In this document: positions 8,323 through 20,470 of the stretch, in pieces
Position numbering within the stretch: the stretch's first letter is position 1
How the letters are laid out: every line of letters starts with the position of its first letter
Origin: Streptomyces sp. SAT1
GTDB lineage: Bacteria > Actinomycetota > Actinomycetes > Streptomycetales > Streptomycetaceae
Reading direction: 5' to 3'
Length of the DNA stretch: 64,000 bases
NCBI RefSeq assembly: GCF_001654495.1
Contig: NZ_CP015849.1
Location: forward strand, 5,368,501 to 5,432,500
Notes under the pieces: model-generated
Seen by the model: only the letters and a program-made list of their open reading frames with translations
Told to the model about the DNA's origin: nothing
Databases searched by the model: none
Made by a program: the position numbers and the translations under genes

Positions 8323-9324
8323 GTGGACATCGACATGAGCGCCCTGCGGGGCTTGGTGCGGGAGAAGGAGATCTCCTTCGACCTGCTGGTCGAGGCGATC
8401 GAGTCGGCCCTCCTCATCGCCTACCACCGCACCGAGGGAAGCCGCCGCCACGCGCGCGTGGAGCTCAACCGGGAGACCGGGCATGTGACCGTGTGGGCGA
8501 AGGAGGACCCGGAGGACCTCGAAGAGGGCCAGCGGGCGCGCGAGTTCGACGACACCCCGTCCGGCTTCGGCCGGATCGCCGCCACCACCGCGAAGCAGGT
8601 CATCCTCCAGCGGCTGCGCGACGCCGAGGACGACGCGACGCTCGGCGAGTACGCCGGCCGCGAGGGCGACATCGTCACCGGCGTCGTCCAGCAGGGCCGC
8701 GACCCGAAGAACGTGCTCGTGGACATCGGCAAGCTGGAGGCCATCCTGCCGGTGCAGGAGCAGGTGCCCGGCGAGACGTACCCGCACGGCATGCGGCTGC
8801 GCTCGTACGTCGTCCGGGTGGCCAAGGGCGTGCGCGGTCCGTCCGTCACCCTCTCGCGCACGCATCCCAATCTGGTGAAGAAGCTCTTCGCCCTGGAGGT
8901 GCCCGAGATCGCGGACGGCTCGGTCGAGATCTCGGCGATCGCCCGCGAGGCCGGCCACCGTACGAAGATCGCGGTGCGGTCCACCCGTTCGGGTCTGAAC
9001 GCCAAGGGCGCCTGCATCGGCCCCATGGGCGGCCGGGTGCGCAATGTGATGGGCGAGCTGAACGGCGAGAAGATCGACATCGTCGACTGGTCGGACGACC
9101 CGGCCGAGATGGTGGCGAACGCGCTCTCCCCGGCCCGGGTCTCCAAGGTGGAGGTCGTCGACCTGGCGGCCCGCTCCGCCCGGGTGACCGTGCCGGACTA
9201 CCAGCTGTCCCTGGCGATCGGCAAGGAGGGGCAGAACGCCCGGCTGGCCGCCCGCCTCACCGGCTGGCGCATCGACATCCGCCCGGACACCGAGCAGGCC
9301 GGGGAACAGACCGCCGGGGAATAG
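8323..9324 (+). CDS. nusA: Transcription elongation/termination factor NusA
   Basis: 333 residues. It binds RNA polymerase and nascent RNA to modulate pausing, termination and antitermination. Domains in order: N-terminal polymerase-binding domain (about 1-110), S1 domain (EGDIVTGVVQQGRDPKNVLVDIG, about 120-185), and two KH domains containing GACIGPMGGRVRNVMGEL and LAIGKEGQNARLAARL. It ends after KH2 and so lacks the acidic repeats of E. coli NusA, as is normal in actinobacteria. The GTG at 8323 sits two bases after the rimP stop; the purine-rich 3' end of rimP provides the ribosome-binding site. Confidence 0.97.
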   Translation: MDIDMSALRGLVREKEISFDLLVEAIESALLIAYHRTEGSRRHARVELNRETGHVTVWAKEDPEDLEEGQRAREFDDTPSGFGRIAATTAKQVILQRLRDAEDDATLGEYAGREGDIVTGVVQQGRDPKNVLVDIGKLEAILPVQEQVPGETYPHGMRLRSYVVRVAKGVRGPSVTLSRTHPNLVKKLFALEVPEIADGSVEISAIAREAGHRTKIAVRSTRSGLNAKGACIGPMGGRVRNVMGELNGEKIDIVDWSDDPAEMVANALSPARVSKVEVVDLAARSARVTVPDYQLSLAIGKEGQNARLAARLTGWRIDIRPDTEQAGEQTAGE

Positions 9325-9414
9325 ATCCAGGCCGCACAGCGCTGGGATCACGACAACAACCGTTCGAATCCTCCCCCCGAGGGGTGAGGTGCGTGCGGGG
9401 AGGTAGACTTAGCG

Positions 9415-9711
9415 GTGTCTGGCCGGACGCAGGCCCGAGTATGCCCTGAACGCACCTGTGTGGGGTGCCGGGAGCGAGCGGCCAAGACGGATCTGCTGCG
9501 CATCGTGGCGATCGAGGACGAGTGCGTCCCCGATCCTCGCGGTACGCTGCCCGGCCGGGGTGCGTACGTACACCCCGCCCCGGTCTGTCTCGACCAGGCG
9601 GTACGCCGCCGGGCGTTCACGCGGGCGTTGCGTGCCCCGGGAGCGCTCGACACAAAGGCGTTGCGCCACCACGTCGAGCGGACAACAGTTGCCGAGCAGG
9701 CAACACGGTAG
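9415..9711 (+). CDS. YlxR-family RNA-binding protein (DUF448)
   Basis: A small basic protein of 98 residues. It has the family core CPERTCVGCRERAAKTDLLRIV and the later GRGAYVHPAPVCL and ALRHHVERT elements. YlxR proteins are encoded between nusA and infB in most Gram-positive bacteria; binding to RNA and effects on transcription or RNase P have been reported for relatives. The GTG at 9415 is preceded by GGGAGG about 10 bases upstream. The CxxC-containing N-terminus may bind metal. Co-transcribed with nusA and infB. Confidence 0.9.
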   Translation: MSGRTQARVCPERTCVGCRERAAKTDLLRIVAIEDECVPDPRGTLPGRGAYVHPAPVCLDQAVRRRAFTRALRAPGALDTKALRHHVERTTVAEQATR

Positions 9712-9861
9712 GAAGACGAGTCGCACGGAACCCGCCGTGCGGCCTGGTACCTCGCGAGTCGAAAGCAGGTCGAGATTGCGATGAGCACTCGATGAGTACG
9801 CGATGAGTACGCCCATGAACTAGCGACGGTCCGGCCGCAACCCGGACCTCAAAGGAGCGAA

Positions 9862-12951
<3,090 letters not shown>

Positions 12952-12966
12952 CACCCCACGGCATCA

Positions 12967-13008
12967 CCGCACCGGCCGACGGGACCTGGTTCCCGTCGGC
13001 CGGTGCGG
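12967..13008 (+). terminator. Perfect 18-bp hairpin after infB
   Basis: The arms 12967-12984 and 12991-13008 are perfectly complementary over 18 bp with a six-base loop (CCTGGT). It starts 15 bases after the infB stop, inside the infB-DUF503-rbfA-truB run. It may act as a partial terminator or 3' end stabiliser that lowers expression of the downstream genes, or fully separate them if a promoter lies in 13009-13198. Confidence 0.7.
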
Positions 13009-13198
13009 CGCGCCAGGGGCGCACCGCCGTCATGGGGGTGCGCCCCTGCTCCGTGCGGCCCCGGGCCGCGGCCCCGGCGCGGGGGCGGACGGGAAACCCC
13101 GTCGAGCCACCGGCCGGATCGCGGTACCGTTCTTGATGTCCCTGCCCGTATCGAAGGCAGGACCATCGATCCCGTACCGGCGGGCAACCCGGACACAC

Positions 13199-13495
13199 AT
13201 GTACGTGGGGACTCTGTCCTTCGACCTCCTCCTCGGCGACGTCCACTCGCTGAAGGAGAAGCGCTCCGTCGTCCGCCCGATCGTCGCCGAGCTCCAGCGG
13301 AAGTTCGCGGTGAGCGCGGCCGAGGTGGACCACCTGAACCTCCACCGGCGGGCCGTCATCGGCCTCGCCGTGGTCTCGGGGGACGCGGCGCACCTGACCG
13401 ACGTACTCGACCGGTGCGAGCGGCTGGTCGCCGGGCACCCCGAAGTGGAGCTGCTGTCCGCCAGACGGCGCTACCACGGCGAGGACGACGACTAG
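13199..13495 (+). CDS. DUF503 family protein (YlxP-like)
   Basis: 98 residues beginning MYVGTLSFDLLLGDVHSLKEKRS. This LxG(D)xxSLKxKR(S/R) core defines DUF503/YlxP, a small conserved protein encoded between infB and rbfA in Gram-positive bacteria. A role in ribosome or RNA metabolism is inferred only from context. No strong ribosome-binding site precedes the ATG at 13199, which spans a line of otherwise non-coding sequence after the infB hairpin. The stop is followed by four GGTCC pentamers and then rbfA. Confidence 0.88.
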   Translation: MYVGTLSFDLLLGDVHSLKEKRSVVRPIVAELQRKFAVSAAEVDHLNLHRRAVIGLAVVSGDAAHLTDVLDRCERLVAGHPEVELLSARRRYHGEDDD

Positions 13496-13622
13496 AAGAT
13501 CGGTCCGGTCCGGTCCGGTCCGGACCGGCGGGCGGCGGTCTCGACCGCCCCCACCGCACCACACCGCAGAACGCAGCAGCAAGAAGCACCAAGAAGCACC
13601 AAGAGGAACGGGAGACGGACCA

Positions 13623-14084
13623 GTGGCCGACAACGCGCGGGCGAAAAGGCTGGCGGACCTCATCCGAGAGGTGGTGGCCCAGAAGCTCCAGCGCGGGATC
13701 AAGGACCCGCGGCTCGGCTCGCACGTCACCATCACGGACACCAGGGTCACGGGCGACCTGCGGGAGGCGACGGTCTTCTACACGGTCTACGGGGACGACG
13801 AGGAGCGCAAGGCCGCAGCGGCCGGACTGGAGAGCGCCAAGGGCATCCTGCGCTCCGAGGTCGGCCGCGCCGCCGGGGTGAAGTTCACCCCGACCCTGGC
13901 CTTCGTCGCCGACGCCCTCCCGGACAACGCCCGGACCATCGAGAGCCTCCTCGACCGGGCCCGCCAGTCCGACGAGAAGGTGCGCGAGGCCTCCGCGGGC
14001 GCCGCCTACGCCGGTGAGGCGGACCCGTACCGCAAGCCCGGGTCCGAGGACGCGACCGACGAGACGGACGACAGCACCGAATGA
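13623..14084 (+). CDS. rbfA: Ribosome-binding factor A
   Basis: 153 residues; a single KH-like domain that binds the 30S subunit late in 16S maturation. Family motifs are RAKRLADLIREVVAQKLQ, DPRLG.HVTITD and a.V.YTVYGDDEERKA, with AGVKFTPTLAFVAD near the end of the domain. The last 30 residues are acidic and low-complexity (DATDETDDSTE). The GTG at 13623 follows GGGAGACGGACCA. The stop overlaps the truB start by four bases (ATGA), so rbfA and truB are coupled. Confidence 0.95.
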   Translation: MADNARAKRLADLIREVVAQKLQRGIKDPRLGSHVTITDTRVTGDLREATVFYTVYGDDEERKAAAAGLESAKGILRSEVGRAAGVKFTPTLAFVADALPDNARTIESLLDRARQSDEKVREASAGAAYAGEADPYRKPGSEDATDETDDSTE

Positions 14085-14986
14085 CCAGCAAGCCCACCCC
14101 GCCCGACGGCCTTGTCATCGTCGACAAGCCGTCGGGCTTCACGTCGCACGACGTCGTGGCCAAGATGCGCGGCATCGCCAGGACCCGCCGCGTCGGCCAC
14201 GCCGGCACCCTCGACCCCATGGCGACCGGGGTCCTCGTCCTCGGGGTGGAGCGGGCCACCAAGCTCCTCGGCCACCTCGCGCTGACCGAGAAGGAGTACC
14301 TGGGTACGGTCCGGCTCGGCCAGAACACGGTCACCGACGACGCCGAGGGGGAGATCACCTCCTGCGCGGACGCCTCCCACGTCACCCGGGAGGCCGTCGA
14401 CACCGCCGTCGCCAAGCTGACCGGCGACATCATGCAGGTGCCGTCGAAGGTCAGCGCCATCAAGATCAACGGCGTGCGGTCCTACAAGCGGGCCCGCGAC
14501 GGCGAGGAGTTCGAGATCCCCGCCCGGCCGGTGACCGTCTCCTCCTTCACGGTGTACGACGTCCGGGAGGCCGTCGCCGAGGACGGCACCCCGGTGCTCG
14601 ACCTGGTGGTCTCGGTGGTCTGCTCCTCGGGCACCTACATCCGCGCCCTCGCCCGCGACCTGGGCGCCGACCTCGGGGTCGGCGGCCACCTCACCGCGCT
14701 GCGGCGCACCCGCGTCGGGCCGTACAAGCTGGACGGCGCCCGGACGCTCGACCAGCTCCAGCAGGAGCTGACCGTGATGCCGGTCGCCGAAGCGGCCACC
14801 GCCGCCTTCCGGCGCTGGGACATCGACGCCCGGCGCGCCCGGCTGCTCGGCAACGGCGTGCGCCTGGAGATGCCCGAGGAGTACGCCGGCGGCGGACCCG
14901 TCGCCGTCTTCGACCCCGAGGGGCGCTTCCTCGCGCTCGTCGAGGAGGAACGCGGCAAGGCCAAGAGCCTGGCCGTCTTCGTCTGA
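14081..14986 (+). CDS. truB: tRNA pseudouridine(55) synthase
   Basis: 301 residues. It converts U55 in the T-loop of tRNAs to pseudouridine. The catalytic motif HAGTLDPMATG is present with the catalytic Asp at residue 45. The N-terminal GLVIVDKPSGFTSHDVV and the CSSGTYIRALARDLG segment are also family signatures. The C-terminal 80 residues form the actinobacterial TruB C-terminal domain. The ATG at 14081 overlaps the rbfA stop. An 18-bp hairpin follows 16 bases after the stop and probably closes the rimP-truB operon. Confidence 0.97.
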   Translation: MTSKPTPPDGLVIVDKPSGFTSHDVVAKMRGIARTRRVGHAGTLDPMATGVLVLGVERATKLLGHLALTEKEYLGTVRLGQNTVTDDAEGEITSCADASHVTREAVDTAVAKLTGDIMQVPSKVSAIKINGVRSYKRARDGEEFEIPARPVTVSSFTVYDVREAVAEDGTPVLDLVVSVVCSSGTYIRALARDLGADLGVGGHLTALRRTRVGPYKLDGARTLDQLQQELTVMPVAEAATAAFRRWDIDARRARLLGNGVRLEMPEEYAGGGPVAVFDPEGRFLALVEEERGKAKSLAVFV

Positions 14987-15002
14987 CCGGCCGCCCGCCT
15001 CC

Positions 15003-15056
15003 GCCCCCGTGGAGCGGCGGACACGGGGTGCCCCCCGGCCGCCGCTCCACGGGGGC
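15003..15056 (+). terminator. Perfect 18-bp hairpin terminating the truB operon
   Basis: The arms 15003-15020 and 15039-15056 are perfectly complementary (18 bp, very G+C-rich) with an 18-base loop. It is positioned directly after truB and before the start at 15297. No T-run follows. The remaining bases to 15296 hold no other gene that I can support; the promoter of the next gene should lie there. Confidence 0.75.
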
Positions 15057-15296
15057 GCTCGCTTCCCCCGCTCCCGGCCGGTATCCGGCGACCTCCGGAG
15101 ATTCACCCGACCGTGCAGGCGCTCGGAGTGAACCGCGGGGGCGCAGGGGGGCGCGTTCGCCTCACGATCTTTCCCGCTGATCGTTTCGCGCCTACCGTCG
15201 GGGACAGGGCGGAACCGGGACGAGATCGACATGTCGACGGGGACGCGACAGGCACTGGGCGCGGCCGCACGGCGGCACGGGCGGGGAGGTCGGACC

Positions 15297-18200
15297 ATGG
15301 CGGCAGCACGGGAGCCGCGGCCGGAGGCCGTGTCCGGCGGCGCGCCCGGCGGACACCGCGGCGGCAGGCACGCCCTGCGGCCCGCGCCGCGCCGCGGACC
15401 GGTGGCGGGGGCCGCTGCCGGGGCCGCTCCCGCCGTGACCGCCGCTCCGAAGCCCCCTCCCGGGCCCTCGGCCACCGCCGGGGCGCGCGACCGCGTCCTG
15501 GACGCCTCCCTGGTGTACGTCAGGGACCTGGCGGGACGCCCGCGCGGCACCGGCTTCGCCGCCGACCACCACGGCACCGTGATCACCAGCCACGAGACCG
15601 TGGCCGGCCTCAGCGCGCTCGTACTGCACCCGCACGGCACGGACGGCCGCTCCCACGTCGTGGGCGCCGACGCCGTGACCGAACTGCCCGGCCTGGACCT
15701 CGCGCTCGTCCGGACCGAGGGCCTGGACCTCGCGCCGCTGCCGGTGGCGGCACCCGGCCGGGTGCGGGCCGGCGGCTATGTGCGGATCGCGGCCGGCGGC
15801 TGGCGCGAGGCCCGCGTCCTGGACACGGCCACCGCCACCTACCCCGCCGACGGCCGCTCCCACCGCCTGGACGGCGTCCTGGAGCTCGCCATCGGCACCG
15901 CGGGCCGCGACGCCCTGCGGCCGGGCGGCGGAGCCGCCGGGGGACCGGTGCTGGACCCGGAGACCGGCGCCGTCGCCGCCGTGCTCGGCACGGCCCTCTG
16001 CTCCGGCCCCCGCGTCACCGGCCTCGCGGTACCGCTGTCGCCCGGCGACGGCCCGGACGGCCCCCTGTCCGGACTGCTCGCCCGCAACGCGGCCACTGTC
16101 CCCGCCTACGGCCCTGATCTGAACCTGGCGGGCGTGCTGGAACTGACGGCCACCTCCGTCGCCCAGGAGGCCCCGCGAGGCGCCCTCCCGGACCATCCGT
16201 CCGCCCCGGCGCCCGCCCCGTACGGGCCGCCGGTCGAGCGGCCCGCGGTGGCCCGGGAGCTGGACGCGTTCGGGCGCGGCCCGGCGACCGGACCGGCGGT
16301 GCTCGGCCTGGTGGGGCCGCCCGGCAGCGGCCGTACGACCGAACTCGCGGCGCTGGCCGGGCGCCGCGCCCGCGGGGACGCCCCCGCGCCCACCCTGTGG
16401 CTGCGCGGCGCCGACCTGCACGGCGCCGACACCTCGGTGGCGGACGCGGCCGGCCGGGCGCTGGAGCGGGCGGCCCGCATCGTCTCGGCCGCGCGGGCAC
16501 CGCTGCCGACCGGTCTCGCCGGTCTCACCCCGGAGCGGCTCGCCCAGCTCGCCCGCGCCCACGGGCGGCCGCTGCTGCTCCTCCTGGACGGCCCCGAGGA
16601 GATGCCGTCCGCCCTGGCGGACCGGCTCGCCGAGTGGACCGAGAGCACCGCCCGCTGGCTGCACGGCACGGGGGCGCGGCTGGTGGTCGCCTGCCGGGAC
16701 GAGTACTGGGAGGCGGCGGCCGTCACGGCGGCGGACGGCCCCGCGGTTCCCTCCGCGGCCTGCCTGCGGCTCGGGGACCTGCGCCCCGAGGAGGCGCGTA
16801 CGGCCCGCGCCCGGCACCGGATCCCGGACGGCGCCCTGGCCGACGCCGACGCCCGCCACCCCCTCACGCTCCGGCTGCTGGCCGAGGTACGGGCGGCGCT
16901 GCCCGGCACCGGCGGCCACCCCCGCCTCGACCGTGCCGACGTGCTCGCGGCCCACCTGGACCTGATGTGCCTGCGCGTCGCCGTCCGGCTGGCCGCCGAG
17001 AACGACCTGCGCGGCACCGCCGTCCGCCGCCTCGCGGCCCGGGTCTCCGGCCAGGTGCACGAGGCCGCCCGGCGCAGCCTCGGCCCCGGCCGGGGGGAGC
17101 TGGACCGGGCCACGTTCGAGGAGGTGTTCCCCTGGGGGCCCGCCCCCGCGCGCCTCGGCGGCGGTACCGGCTGGGCGTCGGCCGTCCTCACCGAGGGCCT
17201 GATCGTTCCGGCCGGTGACGGCTACCGGTTCGCCCACGAGGAGCTGGCCGACTGGATCCAGGGCGGCCACCTCGACCTGGACGAGGCTCTGCGGGTCCTG
17301 GTGCACCGGCGGCACATCCCCGGCGAGCCGCGCCGCCCGCTGCCCGTGCCGCACCACCGCATCGGCCCGGTCGTCCAGGCCCTGCTCCTGCTCGCCCGCC
17401 AGCACGGCCCGCGCCGCCTCGCCGTCCGGCTGGAGGAGCTGCTGTGCGCCCTGGACGGCGACCCGCACTCGTGGTGGGCGTCCCGGCTGCTCGCCGGCGT
17501 CCTCCGGCGCGTCACGGACGCCACGCCGTACGCCGGTGTGCTGCGGCTGCTCGCCGACCGGATCGGCGTCTGGCGGCAATGCGGCCTCCCGGTGCCGAGC
17601 GGTTTCGGACCCGGCTTCTGGGCGGCGCTGCATCTGCCGGCCACCGACCGCTGCGACCTGCTCCGCCGCCTCCTCCTGAGCGACAGCCCGGCGCGGGAGC
17701 CCGGCTCCGGCTCCGGCCCCGCCGACGGTCCCGCGCGGGAGACCGTCCCGACCGGCAGCGGTCCCGCGTGGGAAGCGGCCACAGACCCCGCGCGGCGGCC
17801 CGGCGAAGATCCCGCACGGCGGGAGGGCACCGGCGGCCGACCGGCGGAAGCCGCCACCGGCCCGGCGCGGACGCCCGCCACCGCCCACCCCGCGCAGGCG
17901 CCCGCCGCCGACCCGGCGGCTCAGATGTCCGCACCCGGCCCCGGGCCGGTGGCCGGTTCCCCGCAGGCGTCCGGTACCCCGCAGGGCGCCGGTACCGCTG
18001 CCGCCCCGGGCGGCCCTCGTCCGCTCCGCTATCTGGACGCCGTCGCCCGGCTCCTCGTCGCCGAACCGGCCACGGTGCGACCGCATCTGACCCGCTGGTT
18101 CGACGACGAGCGGCCCCTGCCCGCCGCGCCGCACGCCACCGTGGCCACGGCCGCACAAGCGCTGCTCTACGCCCACCGCGACCCGGACCCGGACGACCTC

Positions 18201-19289
18201 ACCGAGACACTCGCCGACTGCCCGCACCCGCGCGCCGCCGAACTGCTGACCGCGCTCGCCGAGGAGGAACCGGCCCTCCTGTGCCGGGCCGTCGCCCGAT
18301 GGGCGCACGACGAACAGCCGGACCGCCGCGCCACGGCGGTGGCACAGGCACTGCGCAGCGCGCCCCACGTCCGCGCCGACTCGGACCGCGCGCTGCTGAG
18401 CGGCGCCGCCCGCGCCGTGCTCGCCCGTCCCGCCGACACCGCCCTGCACGGCGGCGCCCTGGCCCTGCTCGTGGCCGACCCGGCGACCCGTGCCCGGCAC
18501 CTCCCGCAGGCGTTGCGGCACTTCGCCGCCGGTGACGCCCACCTGCCGCCCGACGCGCTCACCCCCGCGCTGGCCACCCACCCCGAGGCGGTCCTCGCCG
18601 CCTTCGGCGAACGGCTGCGGCACGGCCCCGGCGCGGCGCAGGCGCTGCGCACCCTCGCCGACGCCACCACACCCGTGCTCGCCCGGCGCGTCGCCGCCGT
18701 CGTCCGGGACGCGGTGACGCGGGCGCCGGACACCGCCGCCGTCGTAGCGGAGTACGTCGACCGGCGCCTCGACCAGGGGCCGGGCGCCCGCGCGATGCTG
18801 TTCCCGCTGCTCACCGCCCTCCTGGAGAACAGCGGCCCCGACTGCCCGGACAGCCCCGCGGGCGGCTCGGCCGCGCTGCGCTCGGCCCTGGGCGCGGTCC
18901 TCGCCACGCCCGGCTCCCCGGCGTCCCGGGTACCGCGCCGGGAACTGCTCGATCTGCTGTTGACCCGCGAGACGGACCCGGCCGTGCTGGACACGGTGCT
19001 GCGCGCCGCCGCGCCCGGCGCCGAGGAGGATCTGCGGCTCCTCGTCCACCGGGTCGGGCTGCTGCTCGTCCGCACCCCTCAGGGCGCGGCCGTCTTCGAC
19101 CGCGCCCTCGCGGAGCTTGGCCGCCAGCTCCCCGGCTTCGCCGCGCGGCTGGCCGGCTGGCTCACCGGCGCGCCGTACGACTGGGCCGCCCTGGTGGGTC
19201 CCGGCGCCCGCAGGACCCCCGAGCAGCGGCCGCCCGGGGCAGCGGCCCCCGCCCCGCCGCCGACGGCCGTCCCGCCGGTCCCCGTCTGA
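15297..19289 (+). CDS. Large protein with inactive trypsin-like domain, STAND-like P-loop NTPase and helical repeats
   Basis: About 1,330 residues, no signal peptide and no obvious membrane segment, so probably cytoplasmic. The N-terminal ~200 residues look like a chymotrypsin-fold protease: VITSHETVAG places the His, GLDLALVRTEG places the Asp, but the Ser loop reads GGAAGGPV, with Ala where GxSGGP has Ser. A P-loop domain follows: Walker A LVGPPGSGRTTE (Arg in place of the usual Lys) and Walker B RPLLLLLDGPEE, then VVACRDEYWE, as in STAND/NACHT-like ATPases. The rest is Leu/Ala-rich helical repeat, broken by a Pro/Ala/Thr linker (17690-18000). ATG at 15297 was preferred because GGGGAGG lies 7 bases upstream; an in-frame ATG at 15231 is possible. 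Function unknown. Confidence 0.75.
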   Translation: MAAAREPRPEAVSGGAPGGHRGGRHALRPAPRRGPVAGAAAGAAPAVTAAPKPPPGPSATAGARDRVLDASLVYVRDLAGRPRGTGFAADHHGTVITSHETVAGLSALVLHPHGTDGRSHVVGADAVTELPGLDLALVRTEGLDLAPLPVAAPGRVRAGGYVRIAAGGWREARVLDTATATYPADGRSHRLDGVLELAIGTAGRDALRPGGGAAGGPVLDPETGAVAAVLGTALCSGPRVTGLAVPLSPGDGPDGPLSGLLARNAATVPAYGPDLNLAGVLELTATSVAQEAPRGALPDHPSAPAPAPYGPPVERPAVARELDAFGRGPATGPAVLGLVGPPGSGRTTELAALAGRRARGDAPAPTLWLRGADLHGADTSVADAAGRALERAARIVSAARAPLPTGLAGLTPERLAQLARAHGRPLLLLLDGPEEMPSALADRLAEWTESTARWLHGTGARLVVACRDEYWEAAAVTAADGPAVPSAACLRLGDLRPEEARTARARHRIPDGALADADARHPLTLRLLAEVRAALPGTGGHPRLDRADVLAAHLDLMCLRVAVRLAAENDLRGTAVRRLAARVSGQVHEAARRSLGPGRGELDRATFEEVFPWGPAPARLGGGTGWASAVLTEGLIVPAGDGYRFAHEELADWIQGGHLDLDEALRVLVHRRHIPGEPRRPLPVPHHRIGPVVQALLLLARQHGPRRLAVRLEELLCALDGDPHSWWASRLLAGVLRRVTDATPYAGVLRLLADRIGVWRQCGLPVPSGFGPGFWAALHLPATDRCDLLRRLLLSDSPAREPGSGSGPADGPARETVPTGSGPAWEAATDPARRPGEDPARREGTGGRPAEAATGPARTPATAHPAQAPAADPAAQMSAPGPGPVAGSPQASGTPQGAGTAAAPGGPRPLRYLDAVARLLVAEPATVRPHLTRWFDDERPLPAAPHATVATAAQALLYAHRDPDPDDLTETLADCPHPRAAELLTALAEEEPALLCRAVARWAHDEQPDRRATAVAQALRSAPHVRADSDRALLSGAARAVLARPADTALHGGALALLVADPATRARHLPQALRHFAAGDAHLPPDALTPALATHPEAVLAAFGERLRHGPGAAQALRTLADATTPVLARRVAAVVRDAVTRAPDTAAVVAEYVDRRLDQGPGARAMLFPLLTALLENSGPDCPDSPAGGSAALRSALGAVLATPGSPASRVPRRELLDLLLTRETDPAVLDTVLRAAAPGAEEDLRLLVHRVGLLLVRTPQGAAVFDRALAELGRQLPGFAARLAGWLTGAPYDWAALVGPGARRTPEQRPPGAAAPAPPPTAVPPVPV

Positions 19290-19470
19290 CGCCCGCCGCG
19301 CACGCCCGCCGCTCACGTGCACCCGGTCACAGGGCCCATGCCGATGCGGGCGGCGCGGGCCGGGCATGGCACCCTTAGACCTGCGGACAAGGCGGCAGGG
19401 CGACCCGGATGACGGCAATCCGGGCGGCATCCGGCCAACAAGGACACGGGTTCGACGAGGAGCGGTCACA

Positions 19471-20427
19471 GTGCAGCGCTGGCGTGGCTTGGAGGACATC
19501 CCCCAGGACTGGGGGCGCAGCGTCGTCACCATCGGGTCCTACGACGGGGTCCACCGCGGCCATCAGCTCATCATCGAGCACGCCGTGAACCGCGCCCGCG
19601 AGCTGGGCGTGCCCTCCGTCGTCGTCACCTTCGACCCGCACCCCAGCGAGGTGGTGCGCCCCGGCAGCCACCCGCCGCTGCTCGCCCCCCACCACCGCCG
19701 CGCCGAGCTGATGGCGGAGCTGGGCGTGGACGCGGTGCTCGTCCTGCCGTTCACCACGGCGTTCTCGCAGCTGTCCGCGGCCGACTTCGTCGTCAGGGTG
19801 CTGGTCGACAAGCTGCACGCCAAGGCGGTCGTCGAGGGCCCCAACTTCCGCTTCGGCCACCGTGCCGCGGGCACCGTGGACTTCCTCGCCGAGCAGGGCA
19901 AGCTCCACGACTTCGAGGTCGAGGTCGTCGACCTGTACGTCACCGGGGCTGCGGGCGGCGGCGAGCCGTTCTCCTCCACCCTGACCCGGCGCCTGGTCGC
20001 CGAGGGGGACGTGGGCGGCGCCCGCGAGATCCTCGGCCGCCCGCACCGCGTGGAGGGCGTGGTCGTACGCGGCGCCCAGCGCGGCCGAGAGCTGGGCTTC
20101 CCCACGGCCAACGTGGAGACGCTCCCGCACACCGCGATCCCCGCCGACGGCGTCTACGCCGGTTATCTGCACGCCCAGGGCGAGGTGATGCCGGCCGCCG
20201 TCTCCGTCGGCACCAACCCGCAGTTCGACGGCACCGAGCGCACCGTCGAGGCGTACGCGATCGACCGCGTCGGCCTCGACCTGTACGGCCTGCACGTCGC
20301 CGTGGACTTCCTCGCCTTCGTGCGCGGCCAGGCCAAGTTCGACTCCCTGGACGCCCTCCTGGAGACGATGGCCGAGGACGTCAAGAAGTGCCGCGAGATC
20401 ATCGCGGCGGACGACCAGCAGGTCTGA
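19471..20427 (+). CDS. ribF: Bifunctional riboflavin kinase / FAD synthetase
   Basis: 318 residues; phosphorylates riboflavin to FMN and adenylates FMN to FAD. The N-terminal adenylyltransferase domain has GSYDGVHRGHQ (the HxGH-like nucleotide site) and FDPHPSEVV. The C-terminal riboflavin-kinase domain has RGRELGFPTANVE and then YAGYLHAQG and IGTNPQF-like VGTNPQFDG. The frame is open much further upstream, but the GTG at 19471 with GAGGAG 8 bases before it gives the standard N-terminus (VQRWRGLEDIP). I see no FMN-riboswitch-like structure in 19290-19470. It is convergent with the ABC transporter operon. Confidence 0.96.
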   Translation: MQRWRGLEDIPQDWGRSVVTIGSYDGVHRGHQLIIEHAVNRARELGVPSVVVTFDPHPSEVVRPGSHPPLLAPHHRRAELMAELGVDAVLVLPFTTAFSQLSAADFVVRVLVDKLHAKAVVEGPNFRFGHRAAGTVDFLAEQGKLHDFEVEVVDLYVTGAAGGGEPFSSTLTRRLVAEGDVGGAREILGRPHRVEGVVVRGAQRGRELGFPTANVETLPHTAIPADGVYAGYLHAQGEVMPAAVSVGTNPQFDGTERTVEAYAIDRVGLDLYGLHVAVDFLAFVRGQAKFDSLDALLETMAEDVKKCREIIAADDQQV

Positions 20428-20470
20428 GCCGTTCCGCACCCGGGCGGCAGGCGCTCGCGCGCCGGAGCCC

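Noticed and set aside
19290..19470. FMN riboswitch upstream of ribF
   Set aside because: I could not find the conserved multi-helix pattern; the sequence is ordinary spacer with a GAGGAG before the GTG.
15192..19532. Long antisense open frame (over 1,400 codons) opposite the trypsin/STAND gene
   Set aside because: It has no ribosome-binding site or recognisable domain, and its Arg/Gly-rich composition is what high third-position G+C produces opposite a real gene.
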